NCBI GenBank assembly: GCA_022661535.1
Contig: JAKULF010000008.1
Coordinates: 558,001-622,000 of the forward strand
Direction: 5' to 3'
DNA: 64,000 nucleotides
DNA from: Eutypa lata
Lineage: Eukaryota > Ascomycota > Sordariomycetes > Xylariales > Diatrypaceae
Of the stretch, positions 22,353 to 33,831 are shown piece after piece. Both the position numbers and the translations under genes were made by a program. The notes below the pieces were generated by a model. It made no database searches. It was not told the DNA's origin and saw only the letters and a list, made by a program, of their open reading frames with translations. Each line of letters starts with the position of its first letter. Position 1 is the stretch's first letter.

Positions 22353-24077
22353 TCAAACGTCGGGGTCCACCAGGCGTAAGGGGATGGGACACCGGTCAGG
22401 TCGGACCCCTGGAACGTCGTTCCTCGTCTGTCTCGTGTGCCAATACGTCCTGAAGCCCAGCAGGTTGGACTTCTTGAAGTGCTCGTCCGTCAATATCCTG
22501 TCTGGGATTCTCCTCGGGCCCACCTGCTCCGCTGGCCACTCTTGTTGCTCGCCGTTGAGGCTCAACGTCTCCTGTACGAACAAGTTGAAGACCTTGATGT
22601 GGGCAATCTCGATCTTAGCGCCAAACACTGTAGCGTCTAGGTCAGAAATTGTTCTTTCCGGACATCTAATTGAGGTATGAGAGTTGCTTCGGGGAAAAGA
22701 CCTCTGGGGCGTGCCGCTTTGAGCAACCTCAAACCTTGAAACTAGGTAGTTATGAGAGCAACAAAATGACTATAGAAACTACTTACTATGCAGTATGATA
22801 GCGGTCCCTGGGCAGTCGTGCTTCTCGAATCTGGTAAGCCCAACTGTCATCCCAGCGCCGCTAGGCTCATTCCATATAACAGTTGCGTGAAGGGCTCCAA
22901 GCTCTGGGTTGGCAAGCCGAGGCCTATCACCGGTATGCAGGTCGCAGTAGAAACCCATTTGCGATATGAGAGTCTGGCAAATCCAAGGTAGGCCAAGTAG
23001 GAAAGCGTAGCCCGAGGGCCATTGCATCCTACGCCAGGTTCTAAGGTCAGTAAATGTTCTTCGTAGCATGCCTCGGGGGCCCATGAGCATGTTTGATACT
23101 GTCTAGAGATTATAGACGGTGATAGTATCGTCTGGGCTCCGAAGCTTTTGGACTAAGCTGTCAAGGGGAAACAGGCAAATCAAGGTGCTCACCTAGCCGT
23201 GCCTTGCCTTCCCCCCCCCCTCAGGGCATTTTGACCGAAACAGCGACTTCCTCGTATATGGAGTCTGGTGTGAGTCCGAATCGTTGTCTGTCGCCAACCG
23301 CATTGACCTTGACTCCCGGTACGTGTATGTAGCCGTAGCGAGCCGGATTCACAACGCACGGGTTATATGGAAGCGTGTGGATTGCGTCGACGATATAACG
23401 GAAGTCTCTCGTCTCGACATCCTCTATCGATCCACTGAGGCTATCGTCTTCCTTGCGGAAGGCGACCACAAGCGCCGATCCACGATAGGTGTGAATGTAG
23501 CCTGGCGGTCCAAATCGCTGTATGCTTTGGTTGATGTACGATGCATGCTCGCACATTACCGGGTGGGTAAAGATCATGCATAGCCATGCCCAGGGGCTCT
23601 CAAGCGTAGAACCTTGTGCGCGAGGTTCTCTACATGAGCTGGTTGTTGTTTCCCGCAAACCTCAGCAAGCGACCGATACCACAGCGGCTTGAGGGACACG
23701 ACCGGGCCGTTTGACCCAACCCAAACCCACTCGGGCTTTTGCTTATCATGGGGAAATAGGATCGCACGGAAGAAGTTCGCTGATCCACCGAAAATGTTGT
23801 GTCCTCCGGGAGGTCTGGTCGGGCCCGAGAATCTTCTGCTGGCCTTGCATAGTAACTTGTGGAATGGCCAGTCACTCTGCTGGCATATCTTGGGGCAATA
23901 TTTGACCTGGGAGCAACCCGTGCAAGGAAGTTTGCTCGGCTCGTCGCACATGGTGCAGAGCTTCTCGATGGAGGAGACCGGAGTAATGTTGAAATTCTCC
24001 GCATCCTCTGGTGGGATCTTGATTTTCCAGAAGATGGGGTGCTCAGGGTAGACTGTAGTAGACTGAGTGCTCGCCAT
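22353..24077 (-). pseudogene. MYND zinc-finger protein gene, apparently frame-disrupted
   Basis: Four coding blocks on the minus strand. 23574-24077 starts MASTQSTTVYPEHP and carries an MYND finger (CTMCDEPSKLPCTGCSQVKYC ... C ... H ... C), followed by NIFGGSANFFRAILFP. 23221 to about 23580 continues the same protein (FTHPVMCEHASYINQSIQRFGPPGYIHTYRG ... DFRYIVDAI) but in another frame. 22787 to about 23090 and 22353-22636 are joined by a good intron (donor GTAAGT, acceptor CTAG) that restores HNATVFGAKIE. The block 1/block 2 switch has no convincing splice pair: the sequence passes from GHGYA straight into IFTHP across a one- or two-base shift near 23575. Block 2 ends at a TGA next to a run of ten G (minus strand). 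MYND proteins usually mediate protein-protein contacts. This is either a recent pseudogene, an assembly error, or a gene with an unusual intron. Confidence 0.6.
23211..23220. repeat. Homopolymer of ten C (plus strand)
   Basis: Ten consecutive C bases lie directly after the stop of the second MYND block (minus-strand reading TGA then G10). Homopolymers of this length are prone to length error in sequencing and to slippage in vivo. Confidence 0.9.
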
Positions 24078-25839
24078 GGTGTAGTAGTCATCTCAAGCAT
24101 TTGGTGGTAGTGTTGTGGGAAAGGGGGACGAGAAGGAGTGATGAATTTCGGCTCTCAACTTGCCTAAGCTACCACAGCCTCCTCTATAATGAAACTCCAG
24201 TAGATTTATTAGTATAAATGGTGAAATCTTCAGGTTACGTCTTTCTAGTTGACGTAAGTGTTTTATATTGAAATTCTATGACCAGTGTGAGACCTACCTA
24301 GGTAGGTGGGCTTTGAACAACAAGCACAGCTTGCATTAGTAAGTGTCACTATCTAGGCATCAAACAGGTATTTCCAATCACGGCAGTCCTCTGTTGCGTT
24401 TTCATGGGAGGCTCCTTGGAATTGCTGCCTTTGAAAGGTAAGAGTTCCTTGTGCCTGACGGGAAGCTGCAACCCTACGTATAGTTACATACGCGTGCATC
24501 TCTCTACAAACGCTGCATGTACCAACCACCACAAATGATATCGGAGTCTGGCACACCAAGTTACTATTGGTCAATCCCCAGAGTCTTCGATTAGATCTAA
24601 TACTCAAGCAAATTGGATATGGGTCACTAAAATAGATAGTATCGCTGGTACAAGAGCCAGAACAGAGTTAGGGGCCATGGCTAGGATCTATCGTATTTAG
24701 CTGGAGTTGGTTCATGGGGAAACGGTAACTAATACAATGAGACACGTCCTGAGACGAAGAACTTTCAAAGCGCATACCTACTTCCACAACGACTCCGTCC
24801 TCAGGATAGGTGTTTATGGCACTTCATCTATGCTGTTTGAGATTCCGTAAATCTATGTCTAGCATTGCTCAAACCCTCCACAGAAGAAGTAGGAAGTATG
24901 CATATTTATCAGGGGGTCTTGTTGTTTTAGCAGCCTGGTCTCATTGTTATGCCTATTTGTAGACGAGCCGTCATTCCAGCAATGCTACTAGTAAGGTGAA
25001 CATGCTAGATGAGGAAAAGGAAAGAAATCCAGGGTTTGGACATCATGGCTTAAGGCCCTATGGTAGCATACAATCGGTATGAGTATATCAGGACAAAAGC
25101 CACGGAAACCATTCCTAGGAATCCAACCTATGAGTATTTACCTAAGTCCACCTTGCGCAAGTAAGGTACAAAGCCGTAATATAGACTTGTCTACTTAGGA
25201 CCTTCGTCAGCACAGATCTGCCTCCTAAGCACAAGAGGCATATTGCCTCACTCGTAACGCTAGAAATGCCAAAGCGTAGCAACATCTCTCCTACACACAT
25301 ATGGTTGCTTCAGTACCCCCTAAACAGATCCAGCAGCAATATCAACAAACAGCATCCTCCCCTGTTGCTCATAGATGGCCGTGCCATCATAGCTTCCTGT
25401 ATCACAACACCTGCCTGTGTAAGAAGCCAGATCGAATCCCTTAGCTCCCTAGTCGCACATAAAGCACATACTTGTACAAAGAGTTCCATTTTCCCACTCG
25501 CCGGTGGTTAAGGAAATCAGAAGCTCGATATTATCCCTTTTTCCTCACCCTCTTTTTTTTCGATAGCTTTTCATATTTTCTTTTTTTGTAGGGCCGTTCC
25601 CCTTTCCCTTTTCCCTGTTTATCATGCAGCACATTGCCCTACCCTCGGAAAGACCAGAGGTCATCTATCAGTGCTGTAGTTGTTGCACATACGACAATGA
25701 GCGAATCCTTTTTTTGGTAAGTTATCGATCGAGAGTGTCTGAGTCCGGATGCCTGATCGATCCACATTGAAGCAATTGTGACCAGGTAGATAGATACCGG
25801 TAAACAGACGATCTCTGATGTGGCGTCAAGAAGACGCGG
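24078..25839. other. Intergenic, MYND gene upstream region
   Basis: 1.8 kb with no credible gene. It holds the palindrome CCTACCTAGGTAGG at 24294-24307. A strong pyrimidine tract at about 25535-25618 (T8 and T7 runs with CCCTTTCCCTTTTCCC) resembles fungal promoter tracts, but I find no plus-strand gene after it. Confidence 0.5.
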
Positions 25840-28237
25840 CTAGTACGAACCGTACCAAGAGGAATCGTACCCACCATTAAGAATCCGGGAAATGAGCCGG
25901 TGGAGATTAGGGTAGCGAACCTCGTCGGGCCACCCCGCGGTGAGCCTCTGCCACGCCTGGCGGGACGTCACGCCCTCGGCCGGGTAGTGCCCGAAGATGA
26001 TGCGGTACTCCACGCGGAAGGTGTTCCGCAGCTCTGCCCGGAGCCGGGGTCCGCGCACGATGTCCAGCGCCTCTCCCAGTACGTGTGCCTCTGGGTGCGC
26101 CTGGAGCGGATTCTCGACCTCGAAACGATCCACGCCCAGCGCGACGCCCTCCTTGATTTCCCCTGCGTTCGTTTAAAAAAAAACAAGTTAGTATTTTTTA
26201 TATATCATATTTTGTAGTAGAAGAAGGTTCTATAACATAACACAACGAGAAATGCGTAAGATATTAATAAACTTGTTTTTGGTACGTACCTTCGGTCAAT
26301 CCTAGAACACGCTCTAGTTCCCACATGGCGTTTTGCTGGTGCGGGTGAAGAAGTTCAGGCGCGGCAGCGGCCGCAGCGGCGATTGCCATCGCCTGCGCCA
26401 TTTCGGCCGCCTCGTGCGCTTGCACCCGCTCCTCGGCGCGCGCTAGGCTGTCGGAATCGGCGGTGGCCGAGAGGTGCAACCACGCCTCCGCGGCGCTGCC
26501 GTCATGTTCATTTTCGTCGTTGTCGACTTCGGGGTACGACCAAGCCGCTGCCTCCTCGGCGCTCATGTTGAGCCACGCCGGAGCAGGCAGAGTGGCGAGA
26601 GGATCAAGGGGTGGAGTGCCAACCGGCGTGTAAGACGGGGTACCAGCCGGTGTGTAGGACGGCGGCGAGGGAGATTCTGGGTACTCCCGAGCGATCATGT
26701 AATCCCGCAGCTCAAAGGGGGGTGCAGGCGCGACCGTCGAGTTGGCACCATCGGTGGAGGAATCCGAGTCGGTATCTACGAAATCGCCATCTCCTTCTTC
26801 GGACGTGTCGTCGTCATCGTCCTCCTCGCTTGGCTTCTTGGGCTCATTGGAGCTGGAGACATTGTAATACACAGCGGAGGGCGCATTTCGAAAAGCAGGA
26901 TAATTGAAAGGGTGGGATGAAACGTCGGCCGGATAACGGGTACGGGTCCGAGCCCGCGCCGCGAGGCTTCGATGGGGGCCGGCCAGCCGCCGCGCGCGCC
27001 GGGCCTGCTCAGCCGTCTGGAACTGAGACTGGTCGGGGACCGGTCGTGGGACCCTATGCTGATCACGCATGTAGGTGTCATCCAAGATGCTGTCGGGGTG
27101 TCTCACTGGACCTGGATTGGTTGGTTGGCGACGAGGGTATAAAGCCATGGCTGGTTCGCGACGAGGGTATAAAGCCATGCCAGCTGCATCACGAGGGCCG
27201 TTTTGGGCTGCCGGGTATCCGTTGCCGAAGATGGACGATCCCGATCGCAGATCCGGGACAGCGCTGATCGGATATATTCCATTGGGATCATTCCGGAGTC
27301 TGGGATCCAGCACTTGGTCAAGGTCTTGCGGTTGGGACAAACCCGCATTATCAACCCCGCTACGTTCACCGTTGCCAAAGATGGACCATCTGTGTTGCAG
27401 ATCAGGGGCATCACTGATCGAATATGTTCCACCGGGGCCTCCTCGCAGTCTGGGATCAAACACTTGATCAAGGTCTTGCTGTTGATACGAGACGGTGTTC
27501 GCAACTCCGCTATGTTCGCCGTTGCCAAAGATGGACCGTCCGTGTAGCGGATCAGGATCAGGGGCATTATTGGTCGAATATGTTCCACCGGGGCCTCCTC
27601 GCAGTCTGGGATCAAGCACTTGATCGAGGTCTTGCTGTTGGGACGAGGCCGTGTTCGCAACTCCGCTACGCTCGCCGTTGCCAAAGATGGACCAATACCC
27701 TGACAGACCTGGGGTGTCGTTGGACGGTGCTACTTCAGTAAAACCGGTCATTGAGTTGCCCTGAATATAACCGCGTCTTGTCTCACGTGCTCTGCGTGCT
27801 CTGCGGGCCTCGTGCCACGCAGCGGGGCCGTCGCCATCGCCGTAGTACATGTCATACTCAGCGTCGTACTCGTGCTCGTTGCGCCCATGATGATGTTCCT
27901 GTCGAGCTGGTATATCATTCTCGTGCGCATCGTCGTCTATTTCATCATCAAGGTCAATGTCGTCCTCATCATCAAGGTCAATGTCGTCGTCTTCATCAAG
28001 GTCAATGTCGTCCTCATCGACAAGCTGAGCCGCTCCGTACTCGAATTCGTTGCGCCCATGAGGATATTCCTGTCTAGCTGGTATATCATTCTCGTGCGCA
28101 TCGTTTTCTATGTCATAATCAAAGACAATGTCTTCCTCGTCGACACCCTGAGCTGCTATGTGCTCAGGATTCTCTTCCTCGAGACGTTCATCCCCGCTGT
28201 CGTCGCCCAGCCAGTTGTTACTGGAGTTGGGCCACAT
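25840..28237 (-). CDS. Acidic tandem-repeat protein, function unknown
   Basis: Two exons, 26290-28237 and 25840-26162; the joint is phase 1 (donor GTACGT, acceptor CGCAG) and gives about 756 residues. The start is the ATG at 28237 (MWPNSSNNWLGDD, A at -3); the frame extends upstream only through a TTG. The N-terminus is very acidic, with DDIDLDDE repeats and a duplicated NDIPARQE-HGRNE block. The centre has three full and one partial copies of a repeat of about 50 residues: SIFGNGE-SGV-N, then QQQDLDQVLDPRLRGGPGG. Then follow Arg-rich and acidic Ser stretches, Pro-rich SYTPAGTP copies and an Ala run. The last 107 residues look folded (GVALGVDRFEVENPLQAHPE ... RVEYRIIFGHYP). No membrane segment or enzyme motif is seen. 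Unrecognised; a scaffold or nuclear protein is possible, but that is only a guess. Confidence 0.7.
27215..27715 (-). repeat. Coding tandem repeat of about 150 bp, 3-4 copies
   Basis: The plus-strand landmark GTTGCC(A/G)AAGATGGAC recurs near 27222, 27371, 27522 and 27677, a spacing of 149-155 bp. Between landmarks lie conserved CTTGATCAAGGTCTTGC and CCGGGGCC blocks. Each unit encodes about 50 residues, and the frame is preserved. Confidence 0.85.
27942..28013 (-). repeat. 24-bp minisatellite, three copies, in coding frame
   Basis: Near-identical units TCATCATCAAGGTCAATGTC(GTCC/G) at 27942, 27966 and 27990. They encode the acidic DDIDLDDE units. The blocks either side (from about 27895 and about 28063) form a second, larger duplication with a 168-bp offset. 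Confidence 0.9.
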
Positions 28238-29084
28238 TGTTTTTTTATCACGGCCACGATGACAATAATAAATAACAATGAATTGTTCTCCTAGTCGCGG
28301 GTTGCTGTTGCGACTGATGAAGTTGGGATGAAAGGGGGACAAAAGGCCTAATGGTCGGATGAGTGAGTTGTTGAGGGTACCGCACTCGTGATTGTGATTG
28401 TTAGGTTGCCGTTTTCCCTTCCTTTTAACTTAACTTCCTCGAAAAAAAGAGCAAGAAAAGAAATGATGGTCAAGAAAGGAGGAAACAAGATGAGGTGAAA
28501 CCAGCAGTAAGATGAAATGCGGGAGAGATGAAGGTGAGGCTGCCCAGAGGTCTCTCTCTACGAGTTAGACCTCAATATGGAGGGAACTTGGGTAGTCGAA
28601 ACCTAAATACCAAGATAGACAGTTCTGAAGAAGCCTAACAAGTATGAGAAAAGAATTGATGGAAATACACAAGGTTTGGGTAGGTACTAGTCTGGAAGTC
28701 AGAATGTAGAATGGATGATGGTCGTTGTACCAACTGAACTCTGCTGCAACAGTTGATTTCCAGGAAGGACTGAAAACCAAACAGCTGTATTTGTCAAGCA
28801 GACGTATCGTGACTGGGGGCGTAGAGAATCAGTGATAAGTCAAGGCTTTGTGTGGTTGGCAGATATTGTTGTGGTAGTAGTATGGGTGAAGAGAAAGGTG
28901 TACGGGAAAGAGTGAAGTGGCAGAGAAGAGGAAGGTGTAGGAGTTGTTTATGTGTTTTTTCCCCAAGGTGCAAAATTGGTACGTGTTGTACGTACACGTA
29001 GAAAGATTAGATACCTATTATCAGTTGAAGTAGAATCAACAAGTCAGAAGCAGAATAATTAAAGCGGAGAGATACATCGGCTTG

Positions 29085-29300
29085 TCGCCGGGGGCTTGTA
29101 ATCAACGGGTTGCTGACGGTAACCATCGCCGGGGACGATGTGCCCGGACGATATGCCAAGGCCTGGTATGTTGGGGGACGATGCAGTGGCCCAGTACGCC
29201 CGGGGACGGTATACCGGGGCTGGGGCCGGGGCCGGGGCCGGGGATGGCATCTCCGGGGCAGTATGCCGGGGGACGGCACGCCCAGGAGCGGCAGGTTGGG
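29085..29300 (+). repeat. GC-rich degenerate minisatellite with G-quadruplex core
   Basis: Recurring CCGGGGACG(A/G)TATGCC-like units of about 20-30 bp. The core at 29216-29243 has five runs of four G separated by two-base loops (CT, CC, CC, CC). Both strands stay open in more than one frame because of the base composition, so the overlapping Pro/Gly frames are not evidence of a gene. Confidence 0.8.
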
Positions 29301-29688
29301 ATATCCACCTGAACTATCGTATTAAAGGGTTGACAGGGTCGATATAGTTAACGTTATATAGTGAACACACTTTCAAGGGAACTTATTGTTCTAGAGGCTT
29401 GAAGATCCAAAGTAATCTTTGTAGTTCTGATAAAAAAGGGGGCATTCAGATAATCCAGATATAGGGGCTTCATGTGCGAAGTAGTGAAATACTGCACGGT
29501 AACAAAACAGGGGTTAACTAGTGACTTTGTCTCATCCGAAGGAGAACTTTCTACTCATGGAAACAGGCAAAAGGGGGTATTGAACATACTAACGGGTATG
29601 ACCCAATTGCACCAGGAGGCCACATCGATAACTATGAGAAGTCACTTATGTTATGAAAAAAAATGCAGCATCTGTCTGAAGGGATTGG

Positions 29689-29850
29689 CCAATTAGGCCT
29701 CTATTTCATTATGGAGCTCCTTCCAGGGATGTATAGTATAATTCGAAAGGAGCTCTGGATATACACGGGTTAGACATCCTGAATGCCCAACCCTATTAGT
29801 AGTACTCTATCCCATAATGGTCTTCCTCTATATAGGCCTTCCCTAATTGG
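29689..29850. repeat. Nested inverted repeats, MITE-like
   Basis: Three nested complementary pairs: CCAATTAG at 29689-29696 with CTAATTGG at 29843-29850; CATTATGG at 29707-29714 with CCATAATG at 29812-29819; GAGCTCCTT at 29714-29722 with AAGGAGCTC at 29747-29755. The arms also share an imperfect GGCCT/AGGCC segment. No coding capacity. A relic of a small non-autonomous element is possible; target-site duplications were not identified. Confidence 0.5.
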
Positions 29851-29974
29851 CAGAGGGTTATAATGCAAATAGGACTTAAGAGATATGAGGCTTTTTAGCA
29901 ACATCGCAGCGAGCCAATCCCGGTCTATATGCTCAGAAACATGATTAGATATCGTAGCTCATTTACTTTCCAAT

Positions 29975-31596
29975 TTACTCCTTGACAGAATAAAATCGCT
30001 TGAACATGTCGTCAACATTCTCGAGGTAGTAAGTACCGCTCTTGATGGTCGAAACATCACCCTGGGGCTTGAAGTTCTTCTGCAGATGAGCCTTGTGGCG
30101 CAGTTCGCAGAACTAAATGGTAAAATTAGATTAAATCCTTCGGCAAGATGGGGGTTTCGAGTTTTGGTAACTTACGGCTTCGTATGTCTCAGGAGAGACT
30201 GCCCGTCTAGCCGCTAACCTGTTCGGGATGTCCAGGACCTTGGAAATCTTTTCGGTGCTCCCGTTGATGCGCACTGATAGGAAACTAGCAGCAAGACCAG
30301 AGCCGTAGCTGAATAGGCCAACTCTCTTGCCTTGCAGCGTGGCGCTGTCAATGTGAGAGATCAAACTGGACAATCCACCCCAGACACTCGCGCAGTACAT
30401 GTTACCGCACAGAGTAGCAACCTGGAGAGATGGCGAGACGCGTTCAGCGAACCGCTTCTTAGTTAAAGCCATAAATGACTTCTCAACGACCTTGTCGGTC
30501 AAGGACTTCTTGTAGTCCATGTCGCGGACCTCACCGGGCACCTCGGCAAACGCAGTGTGGGTGGGGTCTCCCAGGTAGTCGTGGTAGAGTAGACGAGCAT
30601 ACGATTTCTGGACGAGCTTGCAAGTGGGAGCATGAAAGCACATATAATCGAAGCGATCGAAGGAAGTCTTAGTGGCATCAGCACCGTTGCCGTTTGTGCT
30701 CTGCAGCTTAGCCTCCCGCTGGACATACGCACGGTAAGCAGCGTCGAGAGCCTCGGTGTAGCAGGTCAACGAAAAGTGGCCGTCGACAACAGGGTATTCG
30801 CTGGTGAGATCGGGCTTGTAGAAGTCGTAGGCGTGCTGCATGTAGGATCCACGCAAGCCGGGCTCAACGACAATAGGGGCGTCCGGGCCAATCAACAGAG
30901 CAACAGCACCAGCGCCACCAGTAGGTCTAGCGTTACCCTTAGCATAGAGGGCAATGTCACCAGCAACTACAATGGCGTCTCTGCCATCCCAGGCGGATGA
31001 CTCGATCCAGTTGACGGTGTTGAACACAGCGTTGGTACCACCGTAACAGGCATTGATAGTGTCGACACCCTCAATGTTGGTGTTGTCTCCGAAAAGCTGC
31101 ATCAAGACGGTCTTGACAGACTTGGACTTGTCGAGGATGGTCTCAGTACCGACCTCAAGGCGGCCAATGGAGTTGGTATCGATGTTGTAGTTCTTGAGGA
31201 GATTGGAGACGGCAGTTAAAGCAAAGGAGTAAATATCTGCAGCCATATACAATCCTCGTCAGTAAATGTACACAAAATTGTAGCATGGCTTATAAAACAG
31301 GGGGAACAACTGACCCTCTCGGTCATCGCAAAAGGTCATCTTCGTCTGGCCGAGACCAATTGTGTATTTGCCGGTGCTGACACCGTCGAACTTCTCAAGT
31401 TCAGATTGCTCGACATACTACATGTTGGATAAACTGGCTGTTAGCTATAGATCTAAATTTTATCTGTTCAAGCCGCAGAGTATACAATGCGTCCCGTAGC
31501 TCTGTAGAGCTTAGTTGCGGGAGTTAAAAGGCGTACCTGACTGGGGAAGTAGATTTCAATGGCCTTAATGCCGATATTTTGAGGGCGGGAAGCCAT
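29975..31596 (-). CDS. ERG13: Hydroxymethylglutaryl-CoA synthase
   Basis: Four exons, 31537-31596, 31315-31417, 30176-31236 and 29975-30112, give 453 residues. It condenses acetyl-CoA with acetoacetyl-CoA to HMG-CoA, the second step of the mevalonate pathway to sterols and isoprenoids, in the cytosol. Catalytic residues are visible: Glu86 ([12 protein letters not shown]), the nucleophile Cys118 ([10 protein letters not shown]) and His256 ([12 protein letters not shown]). Conserved [21 protein letters not shown] and [11 protein letters not shown] blocks follow. The start [20 protein letters not shown] is the family N-terminus, and the first exon (20 codons) ends exactly at GTACGC. The last exon restores the family C-terminal region ([14 protein letters not shown]). 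Length is normal for fungi. The three introns are at 31418-31536, 31237-31314 and 30113-30175. Confidence 0.97.
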
Positions 31597-33831
31597 GATT
31601 CTATGTAATCAACCAAGGGCCACGGCAAGGCAAGCAGTGAGCGGGTTGGTTATCGAGGAGAACGGATAGTAGTCGTAATGGTGATCGTAGGCGGGCTCGT
31701 AGGAGAAGTGATAAGAGGAAATATAGGTAAATAGAGTGAGGATAGGTTTCTGTGGGATGTGGATATGTATGTTAGTTAGCAGATCAAGGGAAGGGTTTTG
31801 AACTGCTTTCACCGCCAATTCCCTCTTAGACAACCCAGCCCACACACACACTTATACACACGCCGATATACGCAAGACACAAACGAAGCAGTAGCGATCA
31901 GTCGTTGTCCAGGCTACCTAATTCGTATACAAGGTATGTATGTATACAATTACGAGCGTACAAGCCACCAAGCGTATATAGGTACAATACCGAGGTACTT
32001 TAGGGGGAGGAGTAGGTGGTGGGGAGAGATACCATTTGGGTAGGTTATAAGCATGCATACAAAGGCACACACTACTACGTAGTAGGTAATAACGAGAGAC
32101 TAATAGACTAGGGGTCCGGTCCCAACAGGGGGGTTAAGAGGGCGAGGATGGGAAGGGAACAAGACGAAAAGGAGGGTTAAGGGGAGGGGCTGGAGGGGCA
32201 AAAGAGATGAAAGCACGTGTGGTTATTATAGAGGGGTTATAACTCACTTATTAAGGTAATGGATCTTTTAGAAATCTTTATCTATTATATCTACCAATTC
32301 CGTATTATAATCTGATGTTTTCAGAGGTTGAATAAAATGAAATAAAATAAACTAATAAGAAATGGGAGAAAAGGAAGAGGAAGAAGAAGCCTTAGTGAGA
32401 GTAGCCGGCACAACCCGTACGTAACAAATTATCACTCTGCTGCAATTTTGTTATGGGAATTTTTTTGGTATTCCAAGTTCCAATCGAGGTTGGGTGATCC
32501 GATATAAGGAGGGGTTCAGTTCGCTAGCTCAAGCTTAGGTACGCTGGTCCGCAATGATGATCCCACAATTTACCTAATTAGGTTTTATTTTAGCTTTGCA
32601 CTTGCGTTATCGCTAGCCGTGCCTGGCAGTCTGGCAGCCTGGGCCCCGAGTTGAGCTTATCGGAACTACTGATCTTTGCTGGGATAAATTGTGACCCCAT
32701 AGAAACCCGTTACTTAGGTAATTTTAGTATACCTATACTAAAAATGCCTACCCAACATGAGGTTAGGTAACCTTAGGTAGGCATCACAGCATTCAAAACT
32801 TATATTTTATTACTTAATATGTCACATTATGTGTAACAGGTAGGTGGCGGTAATGAATGGAATTCCAAGTCTTAAGGGCATTTCATGTTTTATTGTACAT
32901 TAGTACTTATTATTGAAGCTTGTGGTATACCTTGGATACAGAACCAGAGAACTAGAGCTGGGTCGAATTTCGGCAATTGCGCTTCCAAAATCCTTCATAT
33001 TCATCCCTAGTACCCTACCGCAAACCTGACTTATCCTGTAAGCTTTATGCTGTAATGTCTCACCTGAGATGCCGCGTCTGCAAAACCTGCGTAGGCTTCA
33101 ATGATAAATGAGGTTTGATATGTGTAACCTGATGGTACAATGTCAGCATGTACCTAGACTAGCACGTGTATTGTACACCGACATACATACTTCAGCTAGG
33201 TAGCAGCATCTCAGTGCATGCTGCAATCAATATGATCCGCAGGGGCATGTAGGTAGGTACCTTATCATTAGCGGCCCAGCCCGCCGAGCAGAACACCCGT
33301 TCCAGATTCGTAATAGGGCGGGCGCCGGTTTCAGTTGATACTCGTAAGTAGTTGAAACAATCAGGTCGGACATGCAGTTTATAGCCTTACCGAGGCTGGT
33401 AGAGGTATCCGTCAAAACGCCATAGGGATACAACCTTAACAATAAGAGGAGCGCTACCGGATTTGCTAGATTGGGAAATATCGATGCCAATATAGCATAT
33501 TTTGAATGGTCGGTCTAATATTTTAATCCGTGGCTGGGTCAAAAAGTTGTCGGAGAGTACACAGTTCAATCTTTTAAAACACTCGGACCGCGTTAGCCGT
33601 TTATATGCCACCAGGGAGCGGGCCGACCATAGATTATTAACAAGTAGGTATGTACGCGGTGTGGGTTGAGATTCAAGTGAGATTTTCCTTTATTTAGTTT
33701 TATCTGTCTGGATATTGCTAAAACAATACATATAGCTTTAAGTTTATCCCTACCGATATTAGTAGGCTATATTCATTGAGATGTGTCCTATATTTAATTT
33801 GCTGCCTTTCCAACCCCCTAGAACTCCGGTA
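31597..33831. other. Intergenic, HMG-CoA synthase upstream region
   Basis: 2.2 kb without a credible gene. It contains purine-rich tracts (32125-32205, 32350-32395) and TAGGTA-type elements near 32735-32785. The HMG-CoA synthase promoter must lie here. No sterol-regulatory (SRE/Upc2-type) element was identified with confidence. Confidence 0.55.

Larger units (their letters stand above)
28238..29974. other. Intergenic with GC-rich minisatellite and inverted repeats
   Basis: No supportable gene. Notable parts are the G-rich minisatellite at about 29085-29300 and the nested inverted repeats at 29689-29850, both listed separately. The proximal 400 bases carry purine-rich tracts (28440-28530) and probably include the promoter of the acidic repeat protein. 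Confidence 0.6.
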
